Notes: generated by a model not told the origin, from the letters alone. Positions 44,471 to 56,401 are shown, numbered from the stretch's first letter. The stretch: DNA of 64,000 nt from Prosopocoilus inquinatus (GCA_036172665.1 CM069870.1:67704212-67768211); one strand, 5' to 3'. A program made the numbers and translations.

Positions 44471-45540
44471 AGAGGAAATAATGTTTCCTGTTGAAGAGCA
44501 AAGTCTTCAGGAAATCTTTTTGGAGTTCGCTGGACGCCGAAACAATGTTTCCTGTTAAAGAGCAAAGTCTTCAGGAAACCTTTTTGGAGTTCGCTGGACG
44601 CCGAAACAATGTTTCCTGTTAAAGAGCAAAGTCTTCAGGAAACCTTTTGGGAGTCCGCTGGACGCCGAAAAACAATGTTTCCTGTTGAAGAACAAAGTCT
44701 TCAGAAAACCTTTTTGGAGTTGCAGGACGCCGAAAAACAATGTTTCCTGTTGAAGAACAAAGTCTTCAGAAAACCTTTTTGGAGTTGCAGGACGCCGAAA
44801 TAATGTTTCCTGTTGAAGAACAAAGTCTTGAACGAACCTTTTTGGAGTTCGCTGGACGCCGAAACAATGTTTCCTGTTAAAGAGCAAAGTCTTTAACAAA
44901 CCTTTTTGGAGTTGCAGGACGCCGAAACAATGTTTCTGTTAAAGAGCAAAGTCTTCAGCAAACCTTTTTGGAGTTCGCTGGACGCCGAAACAATGTTTCC
45001 TGTTAAAGAGCAAAGTCTTCAGGAAACCTTTTTGGAGTTCGCTGGACGCCGAAACAATGTTTCCTGTTAAAGAGCAAAGTCTTCAGGAAACCTTTTTGGA
45101 GTTCGCTGGACGCCGAAACAATGTTTCCTGTTAAAGAGCAAAGTCTTCAGCAAATCTTTTTGGAGTTCGCTGGACGGCGTGGGCCAAGTCCTTCCGGACG
45201 CTGAAACAATGTTTCCTGTTAAAGAGCAAAGCCTTCAACAAACCTTTTTGGAGTTGCAGGATGCCGAAACAATGTTTCCTGTTAAAGAGCAAAGTCTTCA
45301 ACAAACCTTTTTGCAGTTGCGGGATGCCGAAACAATGTTTCCTGTTGAAGAACAAAGTCTTCAGGAAACCTTTTTGGAGTTGCAGGACGCCGAAATAATG
45401 TTTCCTGTTGAAGAACAAAGTCTTGAACGAACCTTTTTGGAGTTCGCTGGACGCCGAAACAATGTTTCCTGTTAAAGATTAAAGTCTTCAGCAAACATTT
45501 TTGAGTTCCCTGAACGCCAGTGTTCCCAAACAATGTTTCA
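44471..45540. repeat. Tandem array of a 64-bp unit, about 16 copies
   Basis: The unit starts AACAATGTTTCCTGTTAAAG and ends GGACGCCG. Adjacent starts at 44541 and 44605 give 64 bp. Two sub-types alternate (TTCGCTGGACGCC and TTGCAGGACGCC; TTAAAGAGCAA and TTGAAGAACAA). Open frames of 64-114 codons exist on both strands across the array; these follow from the repeat and are not read as genes. Confidence 0.9.
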
Positions 45541-45940
45541 TTGCAGTGCTCCTCGTCATACTTGTCCTAACGTATTTGGCATACGAGATGTAAACGTTTG
45601 TCTTTTCTTAGGGCATTGTGCCAATCAATATGATGTTGCCTTTAACAGGCATATATCAAAACAATATAAAAAAAATATGCGTTTACATATCCAAAACAGA
45701 AGGACACATAAGATGTCCGTCCTTTATGAGATCAAATGTTATTGTAGGTATACTCATGTGAACAAAGAAAACATCAACAAATCTGTAAATAATGTTCGAA
45801 ACGATTTCCACCCTCCACGTAACTGCCAAAAAATAAAAATGAATAAATTAGTAAATGATTGCCTTACTCAAGGCAGACATGTTAAGAGAATTCGCTCGAA
45901 ATTCGAAACGTCGGGTTACACTAATTCCGAGAAATGCTAA
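45533..45940 (+). CDS. Unrecognised ORF, 135 codons, low support
   Basis: The frame begins at the edge of the 64-bp array and gives a basic, Cys/His/Asn-rich peptide. No domain, signal peptide or splice context was recognised. It could be a decayed transposon frame or chance. It is listed because it is the only long frame here that is not repeat-derived. Confidence 0.12.
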   Translation: MFHCSAPRHTCPNVFGIRDVNVCLFLGHCANQYDVAFNRHISKQYKKNMRLHIQNRRTHKMSVLYEIKCYCRYTHVNKENINKSVNNVRNDFHPPRNCQKIKMNKLVNDCLTQGRHVKRIRSKFETSGYTNSEKC

Positions 45941-46438
45941 TGACAGTCCAATTAATTATCATCAACCCCCAAAATAATTTTTTTTTCGCAAACAATTTTC
46001 AAATTTAAAACGACAAGGCTGATAAGAAACATTCGCAGTAGTTTTGATTGAAAATGTCCTCGCATGAATGAAACCAGGGCTCCAAAATAAGCGAAAACTT
46101 TTGCGACACTAACAATAAGACTGTACATTTAAAATCATCTGAACGTTTTTGGCTTTAATATCTTTCTACGCAATTCTTCATCATAATCGATCTTATTCTA
46201 AATTAAACGATTTTTTTTTTGCTTGATGTGGATAGGTCGATGGCATTTAATCTCTTTGACGCAATAAGTTATTATCAAATACGTCAGTGAGACACCATTA
46301 CAAACGAATTTGTCCAAAACTGAAATGTGTTTGTAAACACGCACGTGCGCCCAGTATACCGGTTGTTGAATCAAACTGAGATCATAGAAATTCAACGAGA
46401 ATAAAGAAGCAACGAAATTATTGAAGTAGCATTAGGTA

Positions 46439-46558
46439 ATGAGAAGGGAAGCGCCACGCCTCCGCAAGAGGTTGCATCAGGTTCTTGGGCGTGCTTGTAT
46501 CTACATACCGTTTTCTCTCTGTTGTACTGTCCATGTTTACACTTTATATCAACGGAAG
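46439..46558 (+). CDS. Candidate first coding exon, 40 codons
   Basis: ATG at 46439 (stops upstream in frame) opens 40 codons to AAG|GTAGGT at 46558/46559, a fair phase-0 donor. The peptide has a basic N terminus (MRREAPRLRKRLH) and a hydrophobic stretch (ACIYIPFSLCCTVHVY), so it could be the start of a membrane protein. Its base composition is richer than the flanks. I do not recognise it, and no second exon is visible. Confidence 0.25.
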
Positions 46559-46917
46559 GTAGGTTTTACTTACTCTTGATGTCCTTGCCCGAAGCAATAT
46601 TCAAATTACTATTTCGGACGAACGATTCGACGGAAATTTGTGATTAAGGAGGCCTCATACGTCACCACGTGTTTGTGATGGATGAGGCGCTAAACTCATT
46701 ATACAATGGAGGATTACTCTGCGATGAATCTGCTTTGATTTTATATCAGTTAATCCGGAGAATTAAATTTAGTTGCTCTCGAATCACTCGCCAACCTAAT
46801 TGGAATTCGATCGCGTTAAACTCTCACAAAAATTTTCTTTCTTTGTATGCATAATATTCTTTTTATTTATTTTTTTCTTGTTTTTCATCTCAACATAACC
46901 AACTCTCCTTGGTGTAA

Positions 46918-47270
46918 GTACTACGCGATCAGCGGAATTTATAGTTAGAGCAGGCTGTGATATTTTCCAAAAAGTTGGCAACGCAGGCTTACAGTTTGAA
47001 ATTAAAGAGTTTAAGTGTCAGAATTGCGACGTCTATTTTTTTAAAATTATTATTAATAAACGTGGAACCCTCCCTAATATTTTAAAAAAGGGTTCAAACC
47101 AGAATCCATACAAAATAAAATAACAAAATAAGATAGTGTGAAGCATGAGCATATTCTCAAATATGGCAACTGTCAAATTATTATTTATTTATCATTGTAA
47201 CCAACCATACAGCATAAAATAGCACCCATCACAGCCTCCTTTAATTGCAAAATCCGTTGATCACCCGGTA
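46918..47270. repeat. MITE family C copy 2
   Basis: About 350 bp, similar along its length to 22829-23187, ending GTTGATCACCCGGTA. Some bases have diverged and the left end is worn. Confidence 0.8.
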
Positions 47271-47290
47271 TAATTAATTAATAATTAATA

Positions 47291-47862
47291 TACAGGGTGC
47301 CCGACTTAAGGCGGATTCTTTCATACCTCTCTAGTTATTAATGACACGAAAAAATGTCTGAAATGAAAGTTTTACAGGATCATGTGGAGCATATTTTAAA
47401 ATTAGTTTGACGTTTACAGGGTGTTCCGTTTAGGCTGGGCGTTAGGTCACTTCGTTATTTTAACTGGTACACCCTATATATTCTTACATTTTCGGATTCT
47501 GGATTGAATTTTAATGTGACCTTGTGTACCATACACAGGGTCTAATCTAAACCGTTTTCGCGTTCTTCAACTTTTTAAAAAAATTATCGCTCTTTCAGTA
47601 CCTCAAACAAAAGCAAATATCTTCCGAACAAATGACGTTAGGGACTTGTGATTTTTTGCAAAAGTTTCGTCTTGAAACACTTTTTCAGGTACTTTGTAGA
47701 GAAAAAATTCTAGCAGCATAACTTCTTTAAAAAAATTAATAAACTTAAAAATATTCAAACTACGATAACTATTTTTTTTAATGGAATGCCATATCACTTT
47801 TACCATTATTAGATGCGCTATTTAATTCTCTTTTCAATGATACAGGGTTGTCGATATCTGAC
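47291..47862 (+). repeat. Long inverted repeat E, left arm
   Basis: Starts TACAGGGTGCCCGACTTAAG and is an inverted match to 52771-53311, up to the shared inner edge TGTCGATATCTG. An internal TACAGGGTGTTCCGTTTAGG suggests nesting, as in family A. Confidence 0.85.
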
Positions 47863-48141
47863 TTTAATATTTTTTTCAGTATTATATTTGTTTTTACGAT
47901 TTTTAAAAATACACGAAATACTGAGACCTTTATGTTAGTTGCTATGGAGCAAACAAATTGTTTGTTTATTTTTCCCTAGGATTATTAAGTATCAGGCTGC
48001 ATTCAGAATGTTCAAATTTATCTTTAAGAAAGATTTAGGGAAAGATAAACAAACAATTTGTTTGCTCCATAGCGACTAACATAAAGGTCTCAATATTTCG
48101 TGTATTTTTAAAAATCGTAAAAAAAAATTAATACTGAAAAA
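47863..48141. repeat. Palindrome between inverted repeat and LINE
   Basis: Arms of about 110 bp (GAGACCTTTATGTTAGTTGC against GCGACTAACATAAAGGTCTC, and CAAACAATTTGTTTGCTCC) enclose a loop of about 50 bp near 47990-48035. LINE coding sequence begins directly at its right edge. Confidence 0.85.
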
Positions 48142-50073
48142 ACTTACTTTATCATAACTGGCGACCTCAACATTAACACTCTGACAGATTCCAGTGCTAC
48201 TAAGGATCTGAAATCACTATTGTTGTCTTACAATCTAAACCTGGCAATAAAAAGTACTTCCCACAGCAGCACATGCCTCGGCAATATAATCACAAATCTA
48301 AACAATTATGAATCAAGCATAATCGCCTCACATATCTCAGACCACACCGCACAATTATTAACTTTTCCTGCTTTACAAAGGAAGTCAGCACAGTTAAAAA
48401 TTTGGAAACGACATTTCAACGATACCAGCACATCCGAATTTTTACACGATCTAAGCATAGTAGATTGGACGGTTTTAAATAGTCAGCTGAGTGCAAACGA
48501 CAAATGTAATAAGTTTACTCTACTTCTATCAGATACCTTTAATTATCATTTTCCCGTACTTCAGAGAACACTTTCCAGCAAACCTAAAAAAAATAAATCA
48601 AACCGAGGATATTCAACGATGCAAGAAACTTTTAGACACCCTGTACCCCTGTTAAAGAATCATGATGCTTCGATGGAAACCCCGTATAAACAAACCAAAG
48701 CAATATACAACTCCCTGCTGAAACAAGCACGAACCAAACGTTATGATGACTTAATCACTACATCGGATAACAAATCAGCAGCTATATGGGAGGTTGTCTC
48801 AGATTGCTTGGGAAAGAAATCACCTAAAAATGCCCCGACTAGTCTATCGGCAGAAGTTTTTAATACCAATTTTTCCTCTCGTGTAGAAGACATACAAAAA
48901 AGTAACATCGCCGGAAGAAGACGTTCCGAAAGTCAGTACAAATGCGATATACCATCCAACGATAAATCCATTTTTCTCCATCCCACTTCCATTGAAGAAG
49001 TCTTCGATATTACCACCAAACTGAAAAGTAAAAAAGTGCAGGTTTCGACAACTTTTTACTAAAAAAGAGTATTCACCTACTTGCACTTCCCCTCGTTGAC
49101 ATTATAAATACAGCCTTAGCAACTGGACAGTTCCCTGAACACCTCAAACTTGCAGTCGTTAAGCCAGTTTTGAAGAAAGGGGATCCTGAAGATGTATCCA
49201 ATTACAGGCCCATGAGTCTGCTATCATCCTTTTCAAAAATATTTGAATATGTGTTGCTTGATAGAGTACAGAATTTCATGCTACGACACAACCTCCTGAA
49301 CACAAACCAACATGGTTTGTTGAAAGGGAAAAGCATCGAAACTGCCCTCTACGATTTCACTTCTACTGACCTGCACAACTGGGAAAATGATAAATTGGCT
49401 TGTGGACTATTTTTGGATCTGATGAAGGCCTTCGAAACGCTAGCTAGACTACCACATCCTGTACTCAAAATTGGATCGCTACGGTATCAGGGGAAATGCC
49501 CTCGATTGCATAAAATCATACCTCTTCAACAGATTACAAAAAGTAGTTATGATGGATAAACACGGAAGCCAGGAATCTAAGCTAACAGAAATCTCCACAG
49601 GTGTACCAGAAGGCAGCGTTCTTGGTCCACTACTATTTATTATCTTTCTGAATGATCTGCCTCTAAAAAACGAAACACCCTCCTGTCACATATACAACTA
49701 TGCTGATGACACTTGTATGTTAGTCACTGGTACCACCTTCATGGACATAAAACAACTGGGATGTCAATCTGTGAAGAATATAGATGACTGGTTGTGTACC
49801 AATAACTTAATTCAAAATGATGCTAAAACTAAGTGCATGTTATTCAAAAGTTTTAATTTCTGTGATATCCCATCCCACATAAATTTAAAAGGCAAAAAAA
49901 TCAACTTGGATAACAGTGTACCGTACCTCGATATACACGTTGACGAAAATTTGAACTGGAAGACACACATTGACCGCCTCCGAATTAAACTTAGCTCCGC
50001 GTGTTTCGGACTTAGAGTTCTCAGTCGTTATGTCAGCTCCCAAGTGTTAAAAACTGCATATTATGCCAACATA

Positions 50074-52155
50074 CTGGGTGTGGATAAAGTATGGAACAAA
50101 ATTCATATTTCTGTTATCTTGGGTTTGATGAAAAAATCCTGAAACAGGTCGATTTTAGTTTTGTCCCGTGCATTTTATGACATAGTGAATTTTATTCTGT
50201 GGCCATCTGACTGCACCCAGGCGTGACGTCATCAGTTTTTTCAAATGGTAACATCCGACTTTTATTATCCCTTGTCGTTAAGTATTCCATTGTGCATACA
50301 ACGGTATAAAAAGTTTACATAACAATTTTTTGGAGAAAACACTTTCGAATTTAAAAAAATTAAAATTTTATTCCTATGATAAACTAATCAAAAATTATCA
50401 ACAAATTAGATACGTCTGAGGTGTACCTCGGATTGTCTTCAATCGAGACATCAACCAGTCGACATAAGGGAAACAAAAAAACCCTATCCAGGCCTTACCG
50501 TTTGTTCCTAGAACCGAACGATTTTTTAAATTTCCGGTTGATGATGTTTTTACAATTGAAAAACGCCAGTAACTATGGCGTAGACGAAAGTAATGTCAAA
50601 GTACTGTCAATTAGCTTCTAACCGTATATCAAGTACTGCACCTGAGTATTCGTTTTGACTAGAACGGAAATTTGGTAGTGATGAAAGTGAATCACGAAAA
50701 TGGCTTATTTGAGCGAACAAGACAGAATTTAAATTCTTATTATGGTTGGCTTTGGTGCTAAAATACGTAGCCATGAAGAAGCCTGTCAATTGTTCAATGC
50801 AGAAAATGCAAACCGAACACCGATTTCGCGATCAACGGTGAGCAAAATTATGGCAAAATTCGCAGAAACGGGCAGTGTGAAAGACAGACCCAAACAAGGT
50901 CGTCCAAGAACTGAAGAAGGTACTAGGCTGAACATTCTCTTGGAAGTTCAAAACAACCCCCACACTTCAACAAGAAACATTGCCAGAGATAATGCAGTCG
51001 ACTTTTCCACAGTCGCAAAGTACTTGAAGAAGGAAAAACTTCATCCATATAAAGTCCATCTCATTCTGTAACTGAATGAAGATGACTTCGACCGTCGAAA
51101 CGAGTTCTGTGAACAACTGATGCTATGATGCGATGAGAATCCCGAATTTCTCAGTAATGTGCTTTTTAGCGACGAAGCAACTTTTAAAATAAACGGTCAG
51201 GTGAATCGCCATAATTGTAGATATTGGTCGGCCGAAAATCCTCGATGGGTTCGGGAGGGTCGTACCCAAACCCAACAAAAAGTTAATGTGTGGACGGGAA
51301 TAATAGGAGATCGCATTTTGGGACCTGTCTTTCTCGAGGGAAATTTAAACGCTGAAAGATATTCAGAATTTCTAAGATTTGACCTCGTGCCAGCATTGGT
51401 AATCCTGTTTCCGGACGAAGCCAATCCTGATGCGCCTCATCCCAGAATCTGGTTCCAACAAGATGGAGCACCTCCACATTTTGGCCAGCATGTTCGCAGG
51501 TATCTCGACGAAATTTTCCCAGGGAGATGGATAGGACGAAGGGGAACAATTGACTGCCCTGCCCGCTCGCCAAATCTCACCCCACTTGATTTTTTTCTAT
51601 GGGGTCATGTGAAATCAAAGGTGTACACAAATAAGCCACATGACTTGGATGACCTGAAAACTCGCATTTACGAGGAAATTCGCAATATTGACCCAGAGAC
51701 AATACGACGTTCCGTAGAAAGTGTGTACGTCCGTCTTGGCCAATGTCAAATGGCTAACGGTGGACAGTTTGAACACCTCCGTTGATATTTTATCTAATTT
51801 GTTGATAATTTTCGATTAGTTTATCATTTTTTGATTAGTTTATCATAGGAATAAAATTTTAATTTTTTTAAATACGAAAGTGTTTTTCTCCAAAAAATTG
51901 TTATGTAAGATACCAAACTTTTTATACCGTTGTATGTACAATGGAATACTTAGCGACAAGGGATAATAAAAGTCTGATGTTACCATTTGAAAAAACTGAT
52001 GACGTCACTCCTGGATGCAATCAGATGACTACAGAATGAAATTCATTGTCATAAAATGCACGGGACAAAACTAAAATCGACCTGTTTCAGGATTTTTTCA
52101 TCAAACCCAAGACAACAGAAATATGAATTTTGTTCCATACTTTATCCACACCCTG
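50074..52155 (+). mobile_element. Mariner-like (DD41D, rosa-type) transposon inserted in LINE
   Basis: Terminal inverted repeats of about 340-365 bp (50074-50412 and 51790-52155) start CTGGGTGTGGATAAAGTATG and end CATACTTTATCCACACCCTG. TA flanks both sides (50072-50073 and 52156-52157), and removing the element restores the LINE reading frame across the site. The single transposase frame lies between the repeats. The long inverted repeats and DD41D spacing suit the rosa/DD41D branch of Tc1/mariner (recalled). Confidence 0.88.
50700..51785 (+). pseudogene. DD41D mariner-like transposase with three in-frame stops
   Basis: From ATG 50700 a single frame of 361 codons runs to 51785, interrupted by stops at codons 11 (50730), 124 (51069) and 143 (51126) but with no frameshift. 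The N-terminal helix-turn-helix region is followed by the catalytic DDD triad: VLFSDEATF, WFQQDGAPPH and NLTPLDFFLWG. The second and third Asp are separated by 41 residues. The enzyme would cut and paste the surrounding element at TA sites. The stops make it inactive, but their small number suggests a fairly recent loss. Confidence 0.88.
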
Positions 52156-52770
52156 TATATTCCCATCTACAGTACGGGATCATATTCTGGGGAAGCAGCA
52201 CACACATCTATCATGTCTTTACGTTGCAAAAAAGAGCATTACGAATTATGTTCAAACTGTCTCCAAGAGAATCCTGCAGGGGAATATTCCAGTCGAAGCG
52301 CCTTCTCACAGTACACGGAATATATATTTACAAATGCTTAATATATTTATTAAAAAACAGACATTTATTTGTACATTTTGAAATCAAAAATGTCAGCAGA
52401 TACGCTACTAGAAATGATAAATGCTATGTATACCCATCTCACAGGCTAACTAAATTTGAACAAGGTACCCAATACTCTTGCATGAAAATATTTAATCATC
52501 TACCACTAACTTATAAGCTAATTTTTGATTCTAAGAATTTAAATATTGTCAAGAATAAAATATTTAACCTGCTAGTAGAAATCAAACCTTATTCGCTAAA
52601 TGATTTTTATCGTTTTGGGTGGTAATACTATAAGCTAACTTCAGTTGCCTTGTTAGGACACTTAATTTTAGAATTATATACTTATTGCGATGTTATAGCC
52701 ATTAACTATTATTGTAACGTTTTCGAACTTATTGTTTTCAGTTTCGAAATAAACATATTATTATTATTAA

Positions 52771-53311
52771 CGACAGATATCGACAACCCTATATCATTGA
52801 AAAGAGAATTAAATAGCGCATTTAATAATGATAAAAGTTATATGGCATTCCATTAATTATTTTTTTCTTAAGAACTTATGTTGCTAAAATTTTTTCTTTA
52901 CAATGTAACTGAAAAAGCGTTTCAAGACGAAACTTTTGTAAAAAAAAAACCACAAGTCCCTAGCGTCATTTGTTCGGAAAATATTTGCATTTGTTTGAGG
53001 TACTGCAAGAGCGATACTTTTCTTTAAAAAGTTGAATAACGCGAAAACGATTTAGATTAGACCCTATATATGGTACACAAAGTCACAGTAAAATTCAATC
53101 CAGAACCAGAAAATGTAAAAATATATAGTGTGTACCATTTAAAATAACGAAGTGACCTAACGCCCAGGCTAAATGGAACACCTTGTACATGTCAAATTAA
53201 TTTCAAAATATGCTCCGAATGATCCTGTAAAACTTTCATTTGAAACATTTTTTCGTAAAATGAATAACTAGAGAGATATGAAAGAATCCGCCTTAAGTGA
53301 GACACCCTATA
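52771..53311 (-). repeat. Long inverted repeat E, right arm
   Basis: Inverted match to 47291-47862, ending GACACCCTATA. The inner edge CAGATATCGACAACCC meets the LINE tail. Somewhat shorter than the left arm (541 against 572 bp) through small indels. Confidence 0.85.
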
Positions 53312-54763
53312 TGTGTTAAAAGTATACGCACTTTATGGCACTCCCATCCGCTGGAGGAGAACGAACGTTTAATATTTAACGGAGGCGCTAATAAATTAAT
53401 CACGTTATGAAATATTTTTTTCACCTCGTCCAATTATCAGCTTACGTAGGCGCGAGATAGTTAGCAACAATTGAAATGACGTACGTATGTAGAAAATCGC
53501 CTCCGACGGGATTTACAATTTATTACTACACTTCGTGTAATATGTAACGGCAGATCGAAACGTTACGTGCGCAAAATTAATCTCTATAGAAGTCCTACCA
53601 TGATGATGGCGATGATCTGCGTTTCGTACGAAACGATTTTTTGAACGCGACGATTCCGATAAAGGGAAAACGTCATCTGGCTTTGACTTATAATTATAAT
53701 CGTATCAGGAATATCACTTTAGGAAACTCCACAAGATAATTAAATTACTTAATTAGTTCTTTTTACGTCTAGTGTACCTACTCGCAAATAACGTTCGACT
53801 AACATACATGTCGTTGTTGTAAAATGTGAACATAGTCAATACAATAGACAGAAAGTGGTACGGATGCTCTGAAGTAACTGAAGAGATGGAATAGGACTTT
53901 GTACTCCCTAGCCTCTTACCGTCTGTCCGGTTCGTACTTTTCAGTTTGATTCTACAGCCGATATTAAATAATCAAGGTCATATTTTTTGCAAACGTGTTT
54001 ATGATCAAAATAAGCCAAAAAAATAAGTCTTATCGATACCTGTCATTAAACCTACGTTCTTGTTTAAAACATTTACAGCTGTGTTTTCGATCGATTTTTT
54101 ACGTCGGTAAACATAATAAAAAAATGCGTCATTTATTAGTGGTTTTGTTTTGAAACACTCGAAAATATTTATGTTTTTATTGGTTTTACTGGACCAGGTG
54201 TTAATGGATAGATAGATAGATACGTTTATTTGTAATAATAAGTATAGTTACAATCATCAGAAAAGCTACTTATTATGTTTAACGCGATTACCAAAGCGAG
54301 GAACATTCCAGACGCAGGGCACTCAATACTCATACTCATACTGTTTATTGGTATTACAGCCCTTACAAAGGATATACAAGTGTTAGATATATTTTTATTA
54401 AGTAAAAAAAAATATATAAAGGATCTATAATTTAAGAAATTACAGTTTCGCCTAAAATGCATCGAATATAAGCCCAGACGGTTGGAATGCGAGATGGCAC
54501 TTGAGAAACGTAAATAATAAACAAAATCGGTCGGGGCGACATAGCTTCGTCCAAGGGCCAGGGAGTGGTTGATATGCTGTTAAACGATGCACACGCTAAT
54601 TAGTATTTGGGGTATTAATAATTAATAATACATAAAACGTGCGGAATAATTATTGTTACAAGCGCAAGCGCGTTATTGGCCAATCTCGCGGTTCGCGGCT
54701 CGAGGTATGCGATGTTTGCGTACGATTATAGTCGGCGGGTATTATATACAGGGTCCGTACATA
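53312..54763. other. No gene seen; (GATA)n and a probable LINE 3' scrap at 54205-54480
   Basis: TAGATAGATAGATA near 54210, followed by CGTTTATTTGTAATAATAAG, looks like the 3' end of a minus-strand LINE, but no RT motif is readable. The rest is AT-rich without coding signal. Confidence 0.4.
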
Positions 54764-55735
54764 CAGGGTGTGTTTAGGAAATATTGTGCACCACATCGGA
54801 GAGATGCAGTACGCTTTAGAGATAAGTTGTATATTATAGCAAATTGCATGATATGTAGAGAATTAGCTTGATCTACTTCTTGCTTGGTATGAATGAGCGA
54901 TTCCCCTGGGTTTAGGCTCGGCAAGGCGTGGCAGGTGCTACATCACTTGACCGCTGACTAGTTGGACTATGTTGGCGGGGGTGGTTGCGGGATGTCTGGG
55001 ACGTCGGGGACGTTGGGGACATCATTGCATGAGTAGCCATCCCCGAAGGGGGATCGTACTAACAGGGTTTAAAAACGCAGCCGAGAGTGAATGACGTACT
55101 GTTCACGGTCCAAGGTGATCTCAAGGGGACCCGATGTAGCGGGCGGCCCCGAGGAATTGTCACCAGCCTTACGTGCCAGGTGGAGGCCGTTGGTGAGATG
55201 CCACACCACCTGGTGGAAGAGTAGATTGGTGGTAGAGAATCTACGGGTCGGATAGTACCAAGACGTGGGGTAGAGCGTGTTTGCATGTACCTAAGTGAGG
55301 CTATCTGCGGTGCATGTAGAGTGTGCATGTGGAAATAATATTTTAGAGAATTGGAACATATGAGAGAGCAACAGAAATGAGTTTGGGAAGGCCCAAGGTT
55401 GGTACCATTAAGAGATATGGTAGAGGCACGAGTGTGAGCTATAAATAGACCTTAAGGGTCGGTGGAGCAAATGCGGACCGTTGTGGCCTTGGGGACCGGG
55501 GGTCCCCGGTGAGTAAATAACTGTTGACTCTTGACATATGATTGTAAACACATGTTATTGTTGCATGAACGCAAAGTGTCATTGTGCGATGACGGTGGCG
55601 GAAGGTTCCCAGTAGCCGAAGGAAAGGGTGAGCGTTTGATTAATTATATTTAAGTATACGCATTAATATGTTGTTATAATAATGAAAAGAAAATGTTTTG
55701 ATAACTTTGCGGCCGGTCTTACACAAGTCACTTAC
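54764..55735 (+). promoter_or_regulatory. GC-richer block with TATA box and splice donor; possible LTR
   Basis: CTATAAATAG at about 55440 is a good TATA box. About 80 bp downstream, CCCCG|GTGAGTAAAT (near 55519) is a donor. The block begins near a TACAGGGTGTGTTTAGG end and finishes TGCGGCCGGTCTTACA. TG...CA boundaries can be drawn, but no target duplication was found, so an LTR is only one reading; a host promoter with a non-coding first exon is another. Confidence 0.3.
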
Positions 55736-55799
55736 ATCTACGGATAAACTACCCTAGTATAAACTCATGTACACAATTATAGAAAATCTACAAAAGTTA

Positions 55800-56045
55800 G
55801 TTTAAAAACTCTGCAACGGAGTAACACGTTTTCGATAACAAGAGTCGTTTAACATCTTTTTTAAATTTAGCTAACTCTATTCCCTGCATCGCCTTCGGTA
55901 ATTTATTAAACAGTTTTATACTCATGTGGATGAATGCTTTTTCATATTTATCTTTTCGCATCTTTGCAAAAAAAATAATCCTGTACTTTCTAGAATGTCA
56001 GAAAAGTTCCGGAGTCTGGTGATTACTCTAACCGTTTTGGAAAAA
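55800..56045 (-). pseudogene. LINE reverse transcriptase C-terminal fragment
   Basis: Reading the minus strand, one frame gives VITRLRNFSDILESTGLFF and, after a frame change near 55960, KLFNKLPKAMQGIELAKFKK and LLLSKTCYSVAEFL. This is the typical C-terminal pattern of the CR1/Jockey-type ORF2 seen in the other LINEs of the window. No catalytic domain remains. Confidence 0.7.
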
Positions 56046-56346
56046 AAGAAATAAATAAAATAAAAGAGGTAATGACAGGTACACTCGTTCGCTTTGTAAT
56101 AGAAGAAAAAAAATTTAAACGAAACCTTAAATAAATAAATAAATAATAATAAAGCAGCATTTCCCAAACTTTTTGGATTCGTGACCACCCCCTTTTGAGC
56201 TGTGTTATGATTCACGCCCCCTTTCCCCGTCGAATCTCGAACTTGAACATTGATCAAATGCTTTCATAGTATTTTTTAAATTTTGAGACTCGTCCTTTCA
56301 TTTCATAAAGTATTCATTCAAAAAAAAAAAACTCACGGTATATGTA

Positions 56347-56401
56347 CAGTCGCGAGCATTAAATTTTGGTCGTCACTGTCACAATTTATTGCTTGCGACT
56401 G
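56347..56401. mobile_element. 55-bp minimal Tc1-type hairpin (CAGTCGCGAGC)
   Basis: CAGTCGCGAGCATTAAATTT pairs with AATTTATTGCTTGCGACTG with almost no interior, flanked by TA on both sides. Same ends as 25992-26229, so it is either an extreme internal deletion or a solo terminal hairpin. Confidence 0.65.

Larger units (their letters stand above)
48142..52770 (+). pseudogene. 5'-truncated LINE (CR1/Jockey-type), frame-broken and split by a mariner element
   Basis: The frame opens within the endonuclease domain (FIITGDLNINTL near 48150, then HISDHTAQLL). RT follows in 49170-49559 (NYRPMSLLSSFSKIFEYVL) and 49471-50142 (GVPEGSVLGPLLFIIFLNDL, NYADDTCML). The coding sequence is cut at YYANI (50071) by the mariner insertion and resumes at 52156 with YSHLQYGIIFWG, ending near 52625. 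Frameshifts lie near 49040 and 49480. The tail is AATAAACATATTATTATTATT. Not functional. Confidence 0.85.

Noticed and set aside
44555..45533. Long ORFs on both strands across the 64-bp array
   Set aside because: They repeat the tandem unit on both strands and shift frame with unit variants; a repeat artefact.
54764..55735. Firm call of a complete LTR
   Set aside because: TG...CA boundaries can be drawn, but no flanking target duplication or second LTR was found; kept only as a low-confidence regulatory block.
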